From: Chersky-265 sp035275285
GTDB lineage: Bacteria; Fibrobacterota; Fibrobacteria; UBA11236
DNA length: 8,328 bases
Reading direction: 5' to 3'
NCBI GenBank assembly: GCA_035275285.1
Contig: DATENA010000146.1
Location: 1 to 8,328 of the forward strand
Shown: positions 1 through 6,195 of the stretch, in pieces
How positions within the stretch are numbered: position 1 is the stretch's first letter
Layout: each line of letters begins with the position of its first letter
Program-made: the position numbers and the translations under genes
Notes under the pieces: generated by a model
The model's database searches: none
What the model was told of the DNA's origin: nothing
Seen by the model: only the letters and a program-made list of their open reading frames with translations

Positions 1-55
1 AACCCCTGTCGTCGCCGTGAAAGGGCGATGTCCTAGGCCTCTAGACGATGGGAAC
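1..55 (-). tRNA. tRNA-Glu (anticodon UUC), 3' end beyond the window edge
   Basis: The minus strand reads from position 55 as the 5' end of a glutamate tRNA. The acceptor strand is GTTCCCA, the D-arm contains TCTAGAGGCCTAGGA, and the anticodon stem-loop TCGCC-CTTTCAC-GGCGA places anticodon TTC at complement positions 21-19. The start of the T-arm (CAGGGGTT) lies at the window edge. The pattern closely resembles known bacterial tRNA-Glu(UUC), such as that of E. coli. About 55 of the expected 75-76 bases are present; the rest of the T-arm and the 3' acceptor strand lie outside the window. It lies 65 bp downstream of the HD-GYP gene on the same strand. I see no convincing terminator in that gap, so read-through or a separate promoter are both possible. 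Confidence 0.93.
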
Positions 56-120
56 AAGACCTGAGGGGGCAAAAGTTAATTCCAATCGGGGCTTTTTAAA
101 AGGGCCCGGAGAGGCGGATT

Positions 121-2097
121 TTACGGCAAACCCAGATAAACCCGGCCCTCCACGAAGATCCGGAACAGTTCCGCGTCGATTTTACCGGCCTTGACTTCCA
201 GGTTGAGGATGTCCAGGGCCTTTTCGGCGGGCATGGCCTTTTTGTAGGGCCGATCCGAAGCGGCCAAGGCGTCGAAGATGTCGCAAACCGTCATGATCTG
301 GGAAGGCAGGGGGATGGCATCCCCCATCAAATGCCGGGGATATCCCGTGCCGTCCAGCTTTTCATGATGGGCGTAGGCGATGACGGGAACCTGGCGCAGG
401 TCCGAGGTCCAGGGGATTTGCGAGAGGAACTTCCACGTATGCGAAACATGGGAGTTGATCTCCTCCCGCTCGGTTTCGCTGAGGGTCCCCTGGGGGATCA
501 GCAGCCGGGAAAGCTCTTCGGGTTTGAGATATCCCGCGGGGGACCCGGACACGTCCAGGTAGGTGCGCGGCTCCAGGGACTTGAGGTATTCCAGAGTGGC
601 CGCTTCCAGCCGGTTGGGTTCGTTGGCCTTGCGGATGGTCTCCAGGAAAACGTCCACGCTTTCCAGGTTGCGCTTCTCCTCCGCTTCCAGGCGGCGCAAG
701 GCCGCGTCCGGATCGGGTTCCAGCCCCGCCCGCAACAGGGCGACCTTGGCCTTCTCCGATTCCCAGTTGATGGTGCGCTTGATGAATTCGGCGCGCATGC
801 GGATGCCTTCCAGCTCCTCCGGGAAGAGCTTCTTCGACTTGGTCAGGATATGCTCGCGCACGCCTATCTTGCCGAAGTCATGGAGCAATGCGGCATAGCG
901 CATTTCGCGCACCTGGGTATCGTTCAGGCGCACCTGGGCGAACCTGCCGGTCCCGGTCCTGGCCACGCATTCGGAAAGGCGCGCGCAATAGCCGGCCACG
1001 CGGTGGGAGTGGCCGGAGGTGGTGGGATCGCGGGATTCGATGGCCGTGACGCTGGCGTTGATGAAGCCCTCGAAAAGCCTTTGGATGTCGAGCTCGTATT
1101 GCGCGTTCAGCAAGGCCACGGAGGCCTGGGAGGCCAGGGACAAGGAGAGGTTCTGATCCTCCTGCCGGTAGGCGACCACCTGCTCGTCGGCGGCTTTCAA
1201 GGAGGTGATGGGGGCGGTCTTGATGCGGCATTTGTTGATGAGCTGGATGGCGCCCACTACCCGGTTGCGGTGGTCCTTCATGGGCAGGGTCAGCATGGAG
1301 CGGGTGCGGTACCCGGAGGTGCGGTCGAAGCCGTTGTTGTGCCGGAACTCCGCCGTTTCGGGAATGGCGTAGACATCCGGGATGTTGATGGGCTTGCCTT
1401 CCATCATGGCGAAACCGCTGATGGAGGACTTCGTCGGAGGCATGGTCATTTCCGCGAAGTTGAAGGCCACGGAGGCGTTGCGGGTCAGCTTGAAGCGGAT
1501 GCGCTTGTCGGCCCAATAATTCCCTTCGATTTCCTCCGCGTTCTCCTTCCGCTCCACCAGGTAGAGGCAGCCGGCGTCGCTGCCGGTCAGTTCCATGGCC
1601 TTTTCCAGGATCATGTTGAGCAATTGGTCCAGGTTCTTTTCGGACATCAAGGCGATGCCCACCTGGTTCAACTGGCGGTTGCGGGTTTCCGTGATGGCGT
1701 TGGTGTTGTGCAGCTTCAGGGTCTGCTCCTTGAGCTGCAGCAGCCGGCACATGTGGTTGCAGGCGAGGGAAAGCTCCATGGCGGAGGGATTGCGGGACAG
1801 GCGGATGTCCACCCAGGGAGGAGGGGTGGAACCGGAGGTTTCGGAAGGATCCCAAAGCATCACGCCCACGTGCTGGAACAGGAAGTCGTAGTCCTCTCCC
1901 GGTTCCAGGGAATCGGGGGTGATCACCAGGATGCTGAACGGGTAAATGTCCTTGAGCGACAGGGACTTCCGGCTTTCGAGCAGCCGGCCCGAAGGGAGGT
2001 TGGCGGGGAACTCCAATGCCGTGAAATTATGGATTAAAACGGCGGGCAAGCCGGCTTCACGGCCGGGGTCGGCGTTTTGGCGATAGGGCGGAGCCAC
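121..2097 (-). CDS. GAF and HD-GYP domain phosphohydrolase (predicted cyclic di-GMP phosphodiesterase)
   Basis: This 658-residue protein is predicted to be a soluble signalling enzyme; HD-GYP domains hydrolyse cyclic di-GMP with a di- or tri-metal centre. Residues 1-125 are an unassigned alpha/beta-looking region, possibly a degenerate receiver. Residues about 140-335 form a GAF sensor domain (SISGFAMMEGKPINIPDVY near 225-243, then LPMKDHRNRVVGAIQLINK). Residues about 340-658 form the HD-GYP domain: GHSHRVAGY (362-370), LLHDFGKIGVRE with the HD pair at 406-407, H550, AHHEKLDGTGYP (576-587) and CDIFDALAASDRPYKKAM (605-622). All the expected metal ligands and the GYP signature appear intact. 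An insert of roughly 110 residues, rich in charged residues and probably helical, separates the HD motif from H550. The start is GTG at 2097; an in-frame TAA only 9 bases upstream rules out any longer form. No transmembrane segment or signal peptide is seen. The input to the GAF domain is unknown. Confidence 0.93.
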   Translation of the reverse strand: MAPPYRQNADPGREAGLPAVLIHNFTALEFPANLPSGRLLESRKSLSLKDIYPFSILVITPDSLEPGEDYDFLFQHVGVMLWDPSETSGSTPPPWVDIRLSRNPSAMELSLACNHMCRLLQLKEQTLKLHNTNAITETRNRQLNQVGIALMSEKNLDQLLNMILEKAMELTGSDAGCLYLVERKENAEEIEGNYWADKRIRFKLTRNASVAFNFAEMTMPPTKSSISGFAMMEGKPINIPDVYAIPETAEFRHNNGFDRTSGYRTRSMLTLPMKDHRNRVVGAIQLINKCRIKTAPITSLKAADEQVVAYRQEDQNLSLSLASQASVALLNAQYELDIQRLFEGFINASVTAIESRDPTTSGHSHRVAGYCARLSECVARTGTGRFAQVRLNDTQVREMRYAALLHDFGKIGVREHILTKSKKLFPEELEGIRMRAEFIKRTINWESEKAKVALLRAGLEPDPDAALRRLEAEEKRNLESVDVFLETIRKANEPNRLEAATLEYLKSLEPRTYLDVSGSPAGYLKPEELSRLLIPQGTLSETEREEINSHVSHTWKFLSQIPWTSDLRQVPVIAYAHHEKLDGTGYPRHLMGDAIPLPSQIMTVCDIFDALAASDRPYKKAMPAEKALDILNLEVKAGKIDAELFRIFVEGRVYLGLP

Positions 2098-2102
2098 ACC
2101 CG

Positions 2103-2132
2103 ATTATACCCATTCTCCGGGGTCCGTTTCAG
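2103..2132 (-). promoter_or_regulatory. Candidate sigma-70-type promoter for the HD-GYP gene
   Basis: On the minus strand a perfect TATAAT lies at 2108-2103. A CTGAAA hexamer (2132-2127), a partial match to TTGACA, lies 18 bp upstream. The predicted transcription start would fall around 2096, on the GTG start codon itself. This implies leaderless translation, a later start codon, or that this is not the true promoter. It is a sequence match only. Confidence 0.42.
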
Positions 2133-2178
2133 CCGGGAACTCGGGTTGGAGAGTCAAACTTTTGAACCTGAGGGACCG

Positions 2179-2203
2179 GGGTCGGCGGTTCTTGCGCCGA
2201 CCC
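2179..2203. promoter_or_regulatory. Perfect 9-bp inverted repeat in the divergent promoter region
   Basis: GGGTCGGCG (2179-2187) and CGCCGACCC (2195-2203) are exact inverted repeats around a 7-base loop. No T-run follows on either strand, so a factor-independent terminator is unlikely. The site lies between the two divergent genes, about 40 bp upstream of the TATAGT box of the plus-strand gene, so an operator is possible. A smaller palindrome, TCAAA-CT-TTTGA, lies at 2154-2165. No regulator is identified. Confidence 0.4.
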
Positions 2204-2220
2204 GCTCATGGGCCTTTATC

Positions 2221-2248
2221 TTTGGCGAAAACTATTTTAAACTATAGT
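2221..2248 (+). promoter_or_regulatory. Candidate promoter for the metallophosphoesterase gene
   Basis: An AT-rich island in otherwise GC-rich DNA contains TATAGT at 2243-2248. A weak -35-like TTTGGC (2221-2226) lies 16 bp upstream. The predicted transcription start is near 2255, leaving a leader of about 30 bases that carries GAAGG (2278-2282), a ribosome binding site 4 bases before the GTG start at 2287. The -10 match is reasonable and the -35 poor. Confidence 0.35.
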
Positions 2249-2286
2249 CTTATGAAAATCAGGCTTCGGGGAAGGGTGAAGGCCAA

Positions 2287-3015
2287 GTGAAATACGGCAT
2301 TTACTCGGACATCCACAGCAATCTCGAAGCCCTGGAAAAAGTCCTCGAAACCATGGAAACCATGGGCGTGGAACGGCGCATCTGCCTAGGCGATGCCGTA
2401 GGCTACGGCGCCAATCCCAACGAGTGCGTCAATCTCATCAAGAACGTGAGCGCCGTGACCTTGCTGGGCAACCACGATTCGGTGGCGCTAGGCCGCGAGT
2501 CTTCCGAGAACTTCAACTTCTACGCGCGCAAGGCCATCGAATGGACCAAGGAGAACCTCGACAAGCCGTCGGTGGATTTCCTGGACAAGCTCCCCTACGT
2601 GGTGGACGAACCGCCCCTCACCTTCGTGCATGCCAGCCCCCGCTCGCCGGTGGATTGGTACTACATCACCAGCTTCGACGACGCCATCGACGCCTTCTCC
2701 TTCTTCAGCGAGAAGATCTGCTTCGTGGGGCATACGCATATCCCGTCCATCGTGGTGATGGAGAACGAGCAGTCCTTCTGGGTGTCCGAGACCTTGTCCC
2801 ACAAGCTGCAACCCAACCAACGCATCCTGGTCAACGTCGGCAGCGTGGGCCAGCCGCGCGATCGCATCCCCCTGGCGAGCTGGTGCCTGTGCGATACCAC
2901 CGCCATGACCGTGGAAATCGTCCGCGTCACCTACGACATCCCCAAGACCCAGGACCGCATGCGCCGGTTGGGATTCGCGGAGTTTTTGATCAATCGACTG
3001 GCTGAAGGCCGGTAA
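2287..3015 (+). CDS. Calcineurin-like metallophosphoesterase (Metallophos_2 / YfcE-like family)
   Basis: This 242-residue cytoplasmic protein has the full set of binuclear metallophosphoesterase motifs: SDIHSN (D8, H10), LGDAVGYG (D36), LGNHDS (N62, H63, D64), VHASPR (H115) and GHTHIP (H149, H151). It continues with the NVGSVGQPRD segment typical of the compact Metallophos_2 branch. Length matches the family norm of about 200-250 residues, and no signal peptide or membrane segment is seen. The family hydrolyses phosphomonoesters or phosphodiesters using Mn, Fe or Ni. The physiological substrate cannot be read from the sequence, and most members of this branch are uncharacterised. The start is GTG at 2287, chosen because it gives the canonical MKYGIYSDIHSN beginning and has GAAGG 4 bases upstream. 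It is divergent from the HD-GYP gene. A shared role in nucleotide second-messenger turnover is only a guess. Confidence 0.93.
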   Translation: MKYGIYSDIHSNLEALEKVLETMETMGVERRICLGDAVGYGANPNECVNLIKNVSAVTLLGNHDSVALGRESSENFNFYARKAIEWTKENLDKPSVDFLDKLPYVVDEPPLTFVHASPRSPVDWYYITSFDDAIDAFSFFSEKICFVGHTHIPSIVVMENEQSFWVSETLSHKLQPNQRILVNVGSVGQPRDRIPLASWCLCDTTAMTVEIVRVTYDIPKTQDRMRRLGFAEFLINRLAEGR

Positions 3016-3124
3016 GACCCGCAGAGGTCTTTCCTCTGAAGGTCATTGAGGCCTTTACCGTGTGGTCCCCTGGTCGGGAGTACAGGCTGAACCCCGTTAC
3101 CGCGGCTTCGCACTCAGACCTCAA
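3014..3124 (+). other. Intergenic region with nested, mutually exclusive hairpins
   Basis: Just after the phosphoesterase gene a series of short complementary segments can be paired. AAGACC (3014-3019) pairs with GGTCTT (3026-3031). CAGAGG (3022-3027) pairs with CCTCTG (3033-3038). AAGGTC (3039-3044) pairs with GGCCTT (3050-3055, one G-U pair). TTGAGGCCT (3046-3054) pairs with AGACCTCAA (3116-3124, one mismatch). Neighbouring pairings overlap and exclude each other, and the last would enclose about 60 bases. The first is followed by TTTCC, so it could act as a weak terminator of the upstream gene. I recognise no known riboswitch or small RNA family here. Confidence 0.3.
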
Positions 3125-3151
3125 GGTATGTCATAGTGCTCGCCCTTCGGA

Positions 3152-3222
3152 GTCGGGAATCGGGAGTTGAATACGGAAGATCTTCGTATTCAACTCCCGA
3201 TTCCCGGCCCCCGACTCCCGAC
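3152..3222. repeat. Inverted repeat built of G-rich degenerate heptamers
   Basis: The left arm (3152-3180) reads GTCGGGA, ATCGGGA, GTTGAAT, then ACGGAAGA. The right arm (3181-3222), read on the minus strand, is GTCGGGA, GTCGGGG, GCCGGGA, ATCGGGA, GTTGAAT, ACGAAGA. The arms meet with no spacer and pair almost perfectly over the inner 27-28 bases apart from a one-base bulge (3175/3176). The right arm carries two additional 7-bp units in its G-rich part, so the arms differ by whole heptamers. There is no open reading frame of note across it. It could form a long cruciform or a transcript hairpin between the phosphoesterase and helicase genes. Confidence 0.85.
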
Positions 3223-3251
3223 GTGATGCCGCTACAACCCTCCACTGCGTC

Positions 3252-3308
3252 AAATTTACCCTTCACTACCCCTCCGCTCCTCTTCCTCTTTCTTACTTTT
3301 CCCCCCGC
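3252..3308 (+). other. Pyrimidine-rich leader before the helicase start
   Basis: The bases immediately upstream of the helicase ATG are almost all C and T on the plus strand, with only scattered purines. There is no GGAGG-like ribosome binding site and no recognisable -10/-35 pair. The tract ends in TTTTCCCCCC directly before GCATG. Possible readings are a leaderless or S1-dependent start, or a start codon misplaced at the poorly conserved N-terminus. Confidence 0.4.
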
Positions 3309-5426
3309 ATGACCCCCCGCTCTTTCCGATCCGCGAAACCTGGAAAAGGCCCCGAAGCCGATACGGCCCAGGGTCCGGCGAGCGGGAGCCCGCGCAATGG
3401 CGGCAAGGGTTCCAGAGGCGCGCCTCCGCCGCCGCACGTCATCCGGGATGCGGCCCGCAAGCTGGTGGAAGGGCTGAACCAGGAGCAGGCCGCCGCCGCC
3501 ATCGCTCCGCCCGGTCCCGTGCTGGTGCTGGCCGGGGCGGGTTCCGGCAAGACGCGGGTGCTGGTCACGCGCATCGTGCATCTCCTGGCCTCCGGGGCCG
3601 CCGAGGCGGAAAGCGTGGTGGCGCTCACCTTCAGCAACCGGGCCGCGCGCGAGATGGAAGCGCGCCTCAAGTCCTACGCGGGCCGCGCGGCCGAGGGCGT
3701 GTCCATCAGCACCTTCCATTCCCTGGGGCTCAAGCTGGTGCGCGAGCATGCGGAGGCGCTGGGCCTGGCGCGCGATCCCGGGATCCTGGACATGCATTCG
3801 CGCCTGTCCCTGGTGGTGGGGCAGGCGTCCAAGCACGGCGCGCGCAACAAGAAGTTCGATCCGCTGGACCTGGCCAACGTGCTCTCGCAGCTCAAGGAGA
3901 AGGGCCATACGCCCGCCGATTGCCCGGCCGACACCGAATACGGCACGCGCCTGCCCCGCATCTACAAAGGCTACGAGAAGGCCAAGCACGATGCGAACCT
4001 GGTGGACTTCGAAGATCTCATCCGCATGCCCATCCGCCTGCTGCGGTCCCGGCCCGACTTGCGCGCCAAGGTGCAGGCGCGCTGGCGGCATTTCCTGGTG
4101 GACGAGTTCCAGGACACCAACGGGGCCCAGCTGGAAATGCTCAGGCTGCTGGTGGCCGGGGACGGGAGCGTCTTCGTGGTGGGCGACGACGATCAGAGCA
4201 TCTACGGATGGCGCGGCGCGGAGATGCGCAACCTGCTGGACTTCGAGACCCACTTCCCGGGCGCGCGGCTGGTCAAGCTGCAGCGCAACTACCGTTCCAG
4301 CGGCAACATCATCTCCGCCTCCAACGCCGTGATCCACAAGAACACCTTGCGCCGGGCCAAGGAGGTCTACACTTCGCGGGACGAAGGCGAACCCCTGTAC
4401 CACCACGTGGCGGACGACGAAAAGGGCGAGATGGACTGGCTGGTGGCCAAGGTCAAGGAACTGAACGCGGTGGAGAACCTGGACTGGCGCGAGATGGCCC
4501 TGCTGGTACGGACCAACATCCAACTGCGCGAATACATGGACCAGTTCATCGTGACGGGGGTGCCTTTCATGGTCAAGGGCGCCAACAACCTGCTCGAGCG
4601 ATCGGAAGTGCAGACGGTGCTGGCCTATGCCAAGCTGATGGCCAATCCCCAGGATGAAATGTCCCTGGCCCGGGTGCTGCGGTTCCCCAACCGCGGTTTC
4701 CCCAAGGACCTGCTGGACCTGGTGCCGCGTCCGGAGGAGATGCCGGTTCAGGCCTGCATCCGGGCGCATTGCGAGACCCTCGGCACGCCCTGGACCCGGG
4801 AACTGCTGGCCTTGCTGGACAAGGTGGACGCCTGCGCGGCCGCGGTGAAGGCGGGGGGCTTCTACGCTCCCCTGAGCGATCTCCTCGCCTACGCCAAAGT
4901 GGTGGAAGCCTTCGAGGAGGGCAGCCACAAGCGCAATCGCGTGGAGGAGTTCCTCCGCCTTTTCCGGAACGAGGAGACCCGCAATCCGGACGCGCGCCTG
5001 GTGGAGGTGCTGAACGCCCTGGCCCTGAGCACCCAGTCCGACGACGATTGGGAAGACAGGCCCGGGCTGCGCCTGATGACCGTGCATGCGGCCAAAGGGC
5101 TGGAGTTCCATACGGTTTTCCTGCCGCAACTGGACGACGACTCCTTTCCGGCCAAACCCAACCATACCGACACCGGTATCGAGGAGGAAAGGCGGTTGTT
5201 CTACGTGGCCATGACCCGCGCCAAGAAGCGCCTGTTCCTGTCCTGGCCCGCCACCAAGATCCATTATCGCGTGACCAAGGACGTGATTCCCTCCCGGTTC
5301 ATCTTCGAAATCCCCCCGGACCGCTGGGACGGGCCCCTGGGCAAGAAGGACAAGGAAGAGAAAAAGGAATTCCTGGACAACTTTTTCGCGTCCCTGCGCT
5401 CCTCCTTCGACGACGAAGCCCTGTAA
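3309..5426 (+). CDS. rep: Superfamily 1A DNA helicase, Rep/UvrD/PcrA type
   Basis: This is a 705-residue ATP-dependent 3'-5' DNA helicase. The motifs run in order: Q-motif LNQEQAAA (56-63), Walker A GAGSGKT (76-82), Ia ALTFSNRAAREM (105-116), Ib STFHSLGL (134-141), Walker B DEFQDTN (265-271), III VVGDDDQSIYGWRGAE (290-305), IV LQRNYRSSGNI (324-334), V TVHAAKGLEF (591-600) and VI EERRLFYVAMTRAKKRL (626-642). The TFHSLGL segment, the GDDDQSIYGWRG motif and the late PSRFIFEIP closely follow E. coli Rep, so I prefer Rep over UvrD; Rep helps replication forks past bound proteins. Residues 1-45 are a Gly/Pro/Ser-rich disordered extension absent from Rep. The C-terminus ends in a short lysine/glutamate-rich helix instead of the UvrD/PcrA tail. 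The ATG at 3309 has no ribosome binding site; GTG at codon 53 is a conceivable later start. It reads as a single intact frame. The Rep versus PcrA assignment is an inference. Confidence 0.94.
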   Translation: MTPRSFRSAKPGKGPEADTAQGPASGSPRNGGKGSRGAPPPPHVIRDAARKLVEGLNQEQAAAAIAPPGPVLVLAGAGSGKTRVLVTRIVHLLASGAAEAESVVALTFSNRAAREMEARLKSYAGRAAEGVSISTFHSLGLKLVREHAEALGLARDPGILDMHSRLSLVVGQASKHGARNKKFDPLDLANVLSQLKEKGHTPADCPADTEYGTRLPRIYKGYEKAKHDANLVDFEDLIRMPIRLLRSRPDLRAKVQARWRHFLVDEFQDTNGAQLEMLRLLVAGDGSVFVVGDDDQSIYGWRGAEMRNLLDFETHFPGARLVKLQRNYRSSGNIISASNAVIHKNTLRRAKEVYTSRDEGEPLYHHVADDEKGEMDWLVAKVKELNAVENLDWREMALLVRTNIQLREYMDQFIVTGVPFMVKGANNLLERSEVQTVLAYAKLMANPQDEMSLARVLRFPNRGFPKDLLDLVPRPEEMPVQACIRAHCETLGTPWTRELLALLDKVDACAAAVKAGGFYAPLSDLLAYAKVVEAFEEGSHKRNRVEEFLRLFRNEETRNPDARLVEVLNALALSTQSDDDWEDRPGLRLMTVHAAKGLEFHTVFLPQLDDDSFPAKPNHTDTGIEEERRLFYVAMTRAKKRLFLSWPATKIHYRVTKDVIPSRFIFEIPPDRWDGPLGKKDKEEKKEFLDNFFASLRSSFDDEAL

Positions 5427-5427
5427 T

Positions 5428-5482
5428 CCGCGGGCGGGAAGCCGCCGCGGCCGGAGCCCGCGCGGCCCCGCTGCTTGGGGCC
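5428..5482 (+). terminator. Two tandem GC-rich hairpins after the helicase gene
   Basis: Two bases past the helicase stop, CCGCGG(G)CGG (5428-5437) pairs with CCGCCGCGG (5442-5450) around a GAAG loop, with one bulged base. A second hairpin follows: GGCCCC (5464-5469) with GGGGCC (5477-5482) and a 7-base loop. Only TT follows the second stem, so neither is a classical U-tract terminator. They are the best candidates for ending or stabilising the helicase transcript. Confidence 0.4.
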
Positions 5483-5510
5483 TTCCGCGAATATGCCTAC
5501 CTTTCCAGCC

Positions 5511-5714
5511 ATGAGCACGGAACCGGCGTCGGAAACGGCCCTCCTGGAAACCTTCTACGCCTGTTTCGCCGGACGCGATCACCAGGGCATGGCCGCTTGC
5601 CATCATCCCTCCGCCTCGTTCCGGGATCCGGCGTTCGATCCGAAGGGGAAGAACCTGGAGAAATCCATCCAGGCCCATCCGGAATGCCGGGAGCGCCCGG
5701 AAGCCGCGGCCTGA
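5511..5714 (+). pseudogene. Truncated NTF2/SnoaL-like protein (N-terminal fragment)
   Basis: From ATG 5511 the frame encodes 67 residues beginning MSTEPASETALLETFY and continuing with FAGRDHQGMAACHHPSAS and FRDPAFDPKGK. This is the recognisable first half of a nuclear transport factor 2-like (SnoaL-like) domain: the first helix, the 'A(x)RD..GMAACHHP' turn and the first strand with 'F.DP.F'. Family members usually have about 120-140 residues. Here the match ends near GKNLEK, about 18 unrelated residues follow, and the frame stops at TGA 5712-5714. That stop shares one base with the rlmH ATG. The remaining half is not seen in the other frames before rlmH. An in-frame ATG at 5493 and TTG at 5475 would add residues with no family resemblance. 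No ribosome binding site is evident. I read it as a deletion remnant; a genuine small protein coupled to rlmH translation is the alternative. Confidence 0.55.
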
Positions 5715-6175
5715 TGAAAATCCGCCTCGTATGCGTCGGCAGATTGGCCAATGCCGGCCTGAAATCCCTGGCGGAAGACTATGGCAAGCGGATTCAACGC
5801 ATGTGCGACATGGAGATCATCGAGGTCAGGGATGCGCAGGATCGGGACGGCGCCGCGCGGCTGGACAAAGAGGCGGAGCGCATCCGCGCCGCCGCGGAAC
5901 CCTTGTCCGAATGCGCCCTCTGGGACGAGGCGGGCGAAGCCCTGGACTCGCCCGGGTTCAGCCGGCTCATCGCGAAGCTGGAAGACAACGCGGCCAGGCG
6001 CTTTACCATGATCATCGGATCCTCCCACGGCGTGGCGGCGGGCTTGAAGGCGGAGATCCCCCGCAAGCTGCAATTGAGCCGGTTCACCTTGACCCATGAA
6101 TGGGCCCGGGTGCTGGCGCTGGAACAGATCTACCGCGCGCGCTGCATCCAAAGGAACATCCCCTATCATCATTGA
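5714..6175 (+). CDS. rlmH: 23S rRNA (pseudouridine1915-N3)-methyltransferase RlmH
   Basis: This 153-residue protein matches RlmH in length (E. coli has 155) and layout. RlmH is a trefoil-knot SPOUT enzyme that uses S-adenosylmethionine to methylate N3 of pseudouridine 1915 in helix 69 of 23S rRNA, on assembled 70S ribosomes. Visible signatures are MKIRLVCVGRL at the start, the knot loop TMIIGSSHG (98-106), LTHEWARVLALEQIYRA (126-142) and the C-terminal NIPYHH, which corresponds to the family's N-PYH ending. The glycine-rich loop reads GSSHG where E. coli has GGPEG. The ATG at 5714 overlaps the TGA of the upstream NTF2-like fragment by one base, an arrangement compatible with translational coupling. 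The same frame stays open far upstream, but homology begins at this methionine. The FAD dehydrogenase follows 20 bp later and may be co-transcribed. Confidence 0.95.
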   Translation: MKIRLVCVGRLANAGLKSLAEDYGKRIQRMCDMEIIEVRDAQDRDGAARLDKEAERIRAAAEPLSECALWDEAGEALDSPGFSRLIAKLEDNAARRFTMIIGSSHGVAAGLKAEIPRKLQLSRFTLTHEWARVLALEQIYRARCIQRNIPYHH

Positions 6176-6195
6176 CGGGGAACGGCGATCGGACC

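Noticed and set aside
76..113. GGGGCTTTTTAAAAGGGCCC palindrome-like stretch between the HD-GYP gene and tRNA-Glu as a terminator
   Set aside because: The complementary halves overlap at the centre and leave almost no loop, and the minus strand has no T-run after it. The pairing is not convincing.
331..2037. Long plus-strand open frame (about 568 codons) opposite the HD-GYP gene
   Set aside because: The translation is Gly/Val/Gln-rich with no recognisable domain, and it mirrors the codon pattern of the real gene on the other strand. This is the usual antisense shadow in GC-rich DNA.
2252..2290. A 12-codon open frame (MKIRLRGRVKAK) whose TGA overlaps the GTG start of the phosphoesterase
   Set aside because: The overlap suggests a coupled leader peptide, but the candidate TATAGT box predicts transcription starting at about 2255, after this ATG, and no ribosome binding site precedes it.
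3080..3120. Minus-strand GCCGCGGTAAC near 3099-3109, resembling the 16S rRNA 530-loop sequence
   Set aside because: Only about 11-12 bases match and the flanking sequence is unlike 16S rRNA, so a chance similarity is more likely than an rRNA fragment.
3114..5678. Very long minus-strand open frame (about 854 codons) opposite the helicase
   Set aside because: It is antisense to a helicase with all its motifs, is compositionally odd (rich in Gly, His, Gln) and runs straight through the heptamer inverted repeat. No family resemblance was seen.
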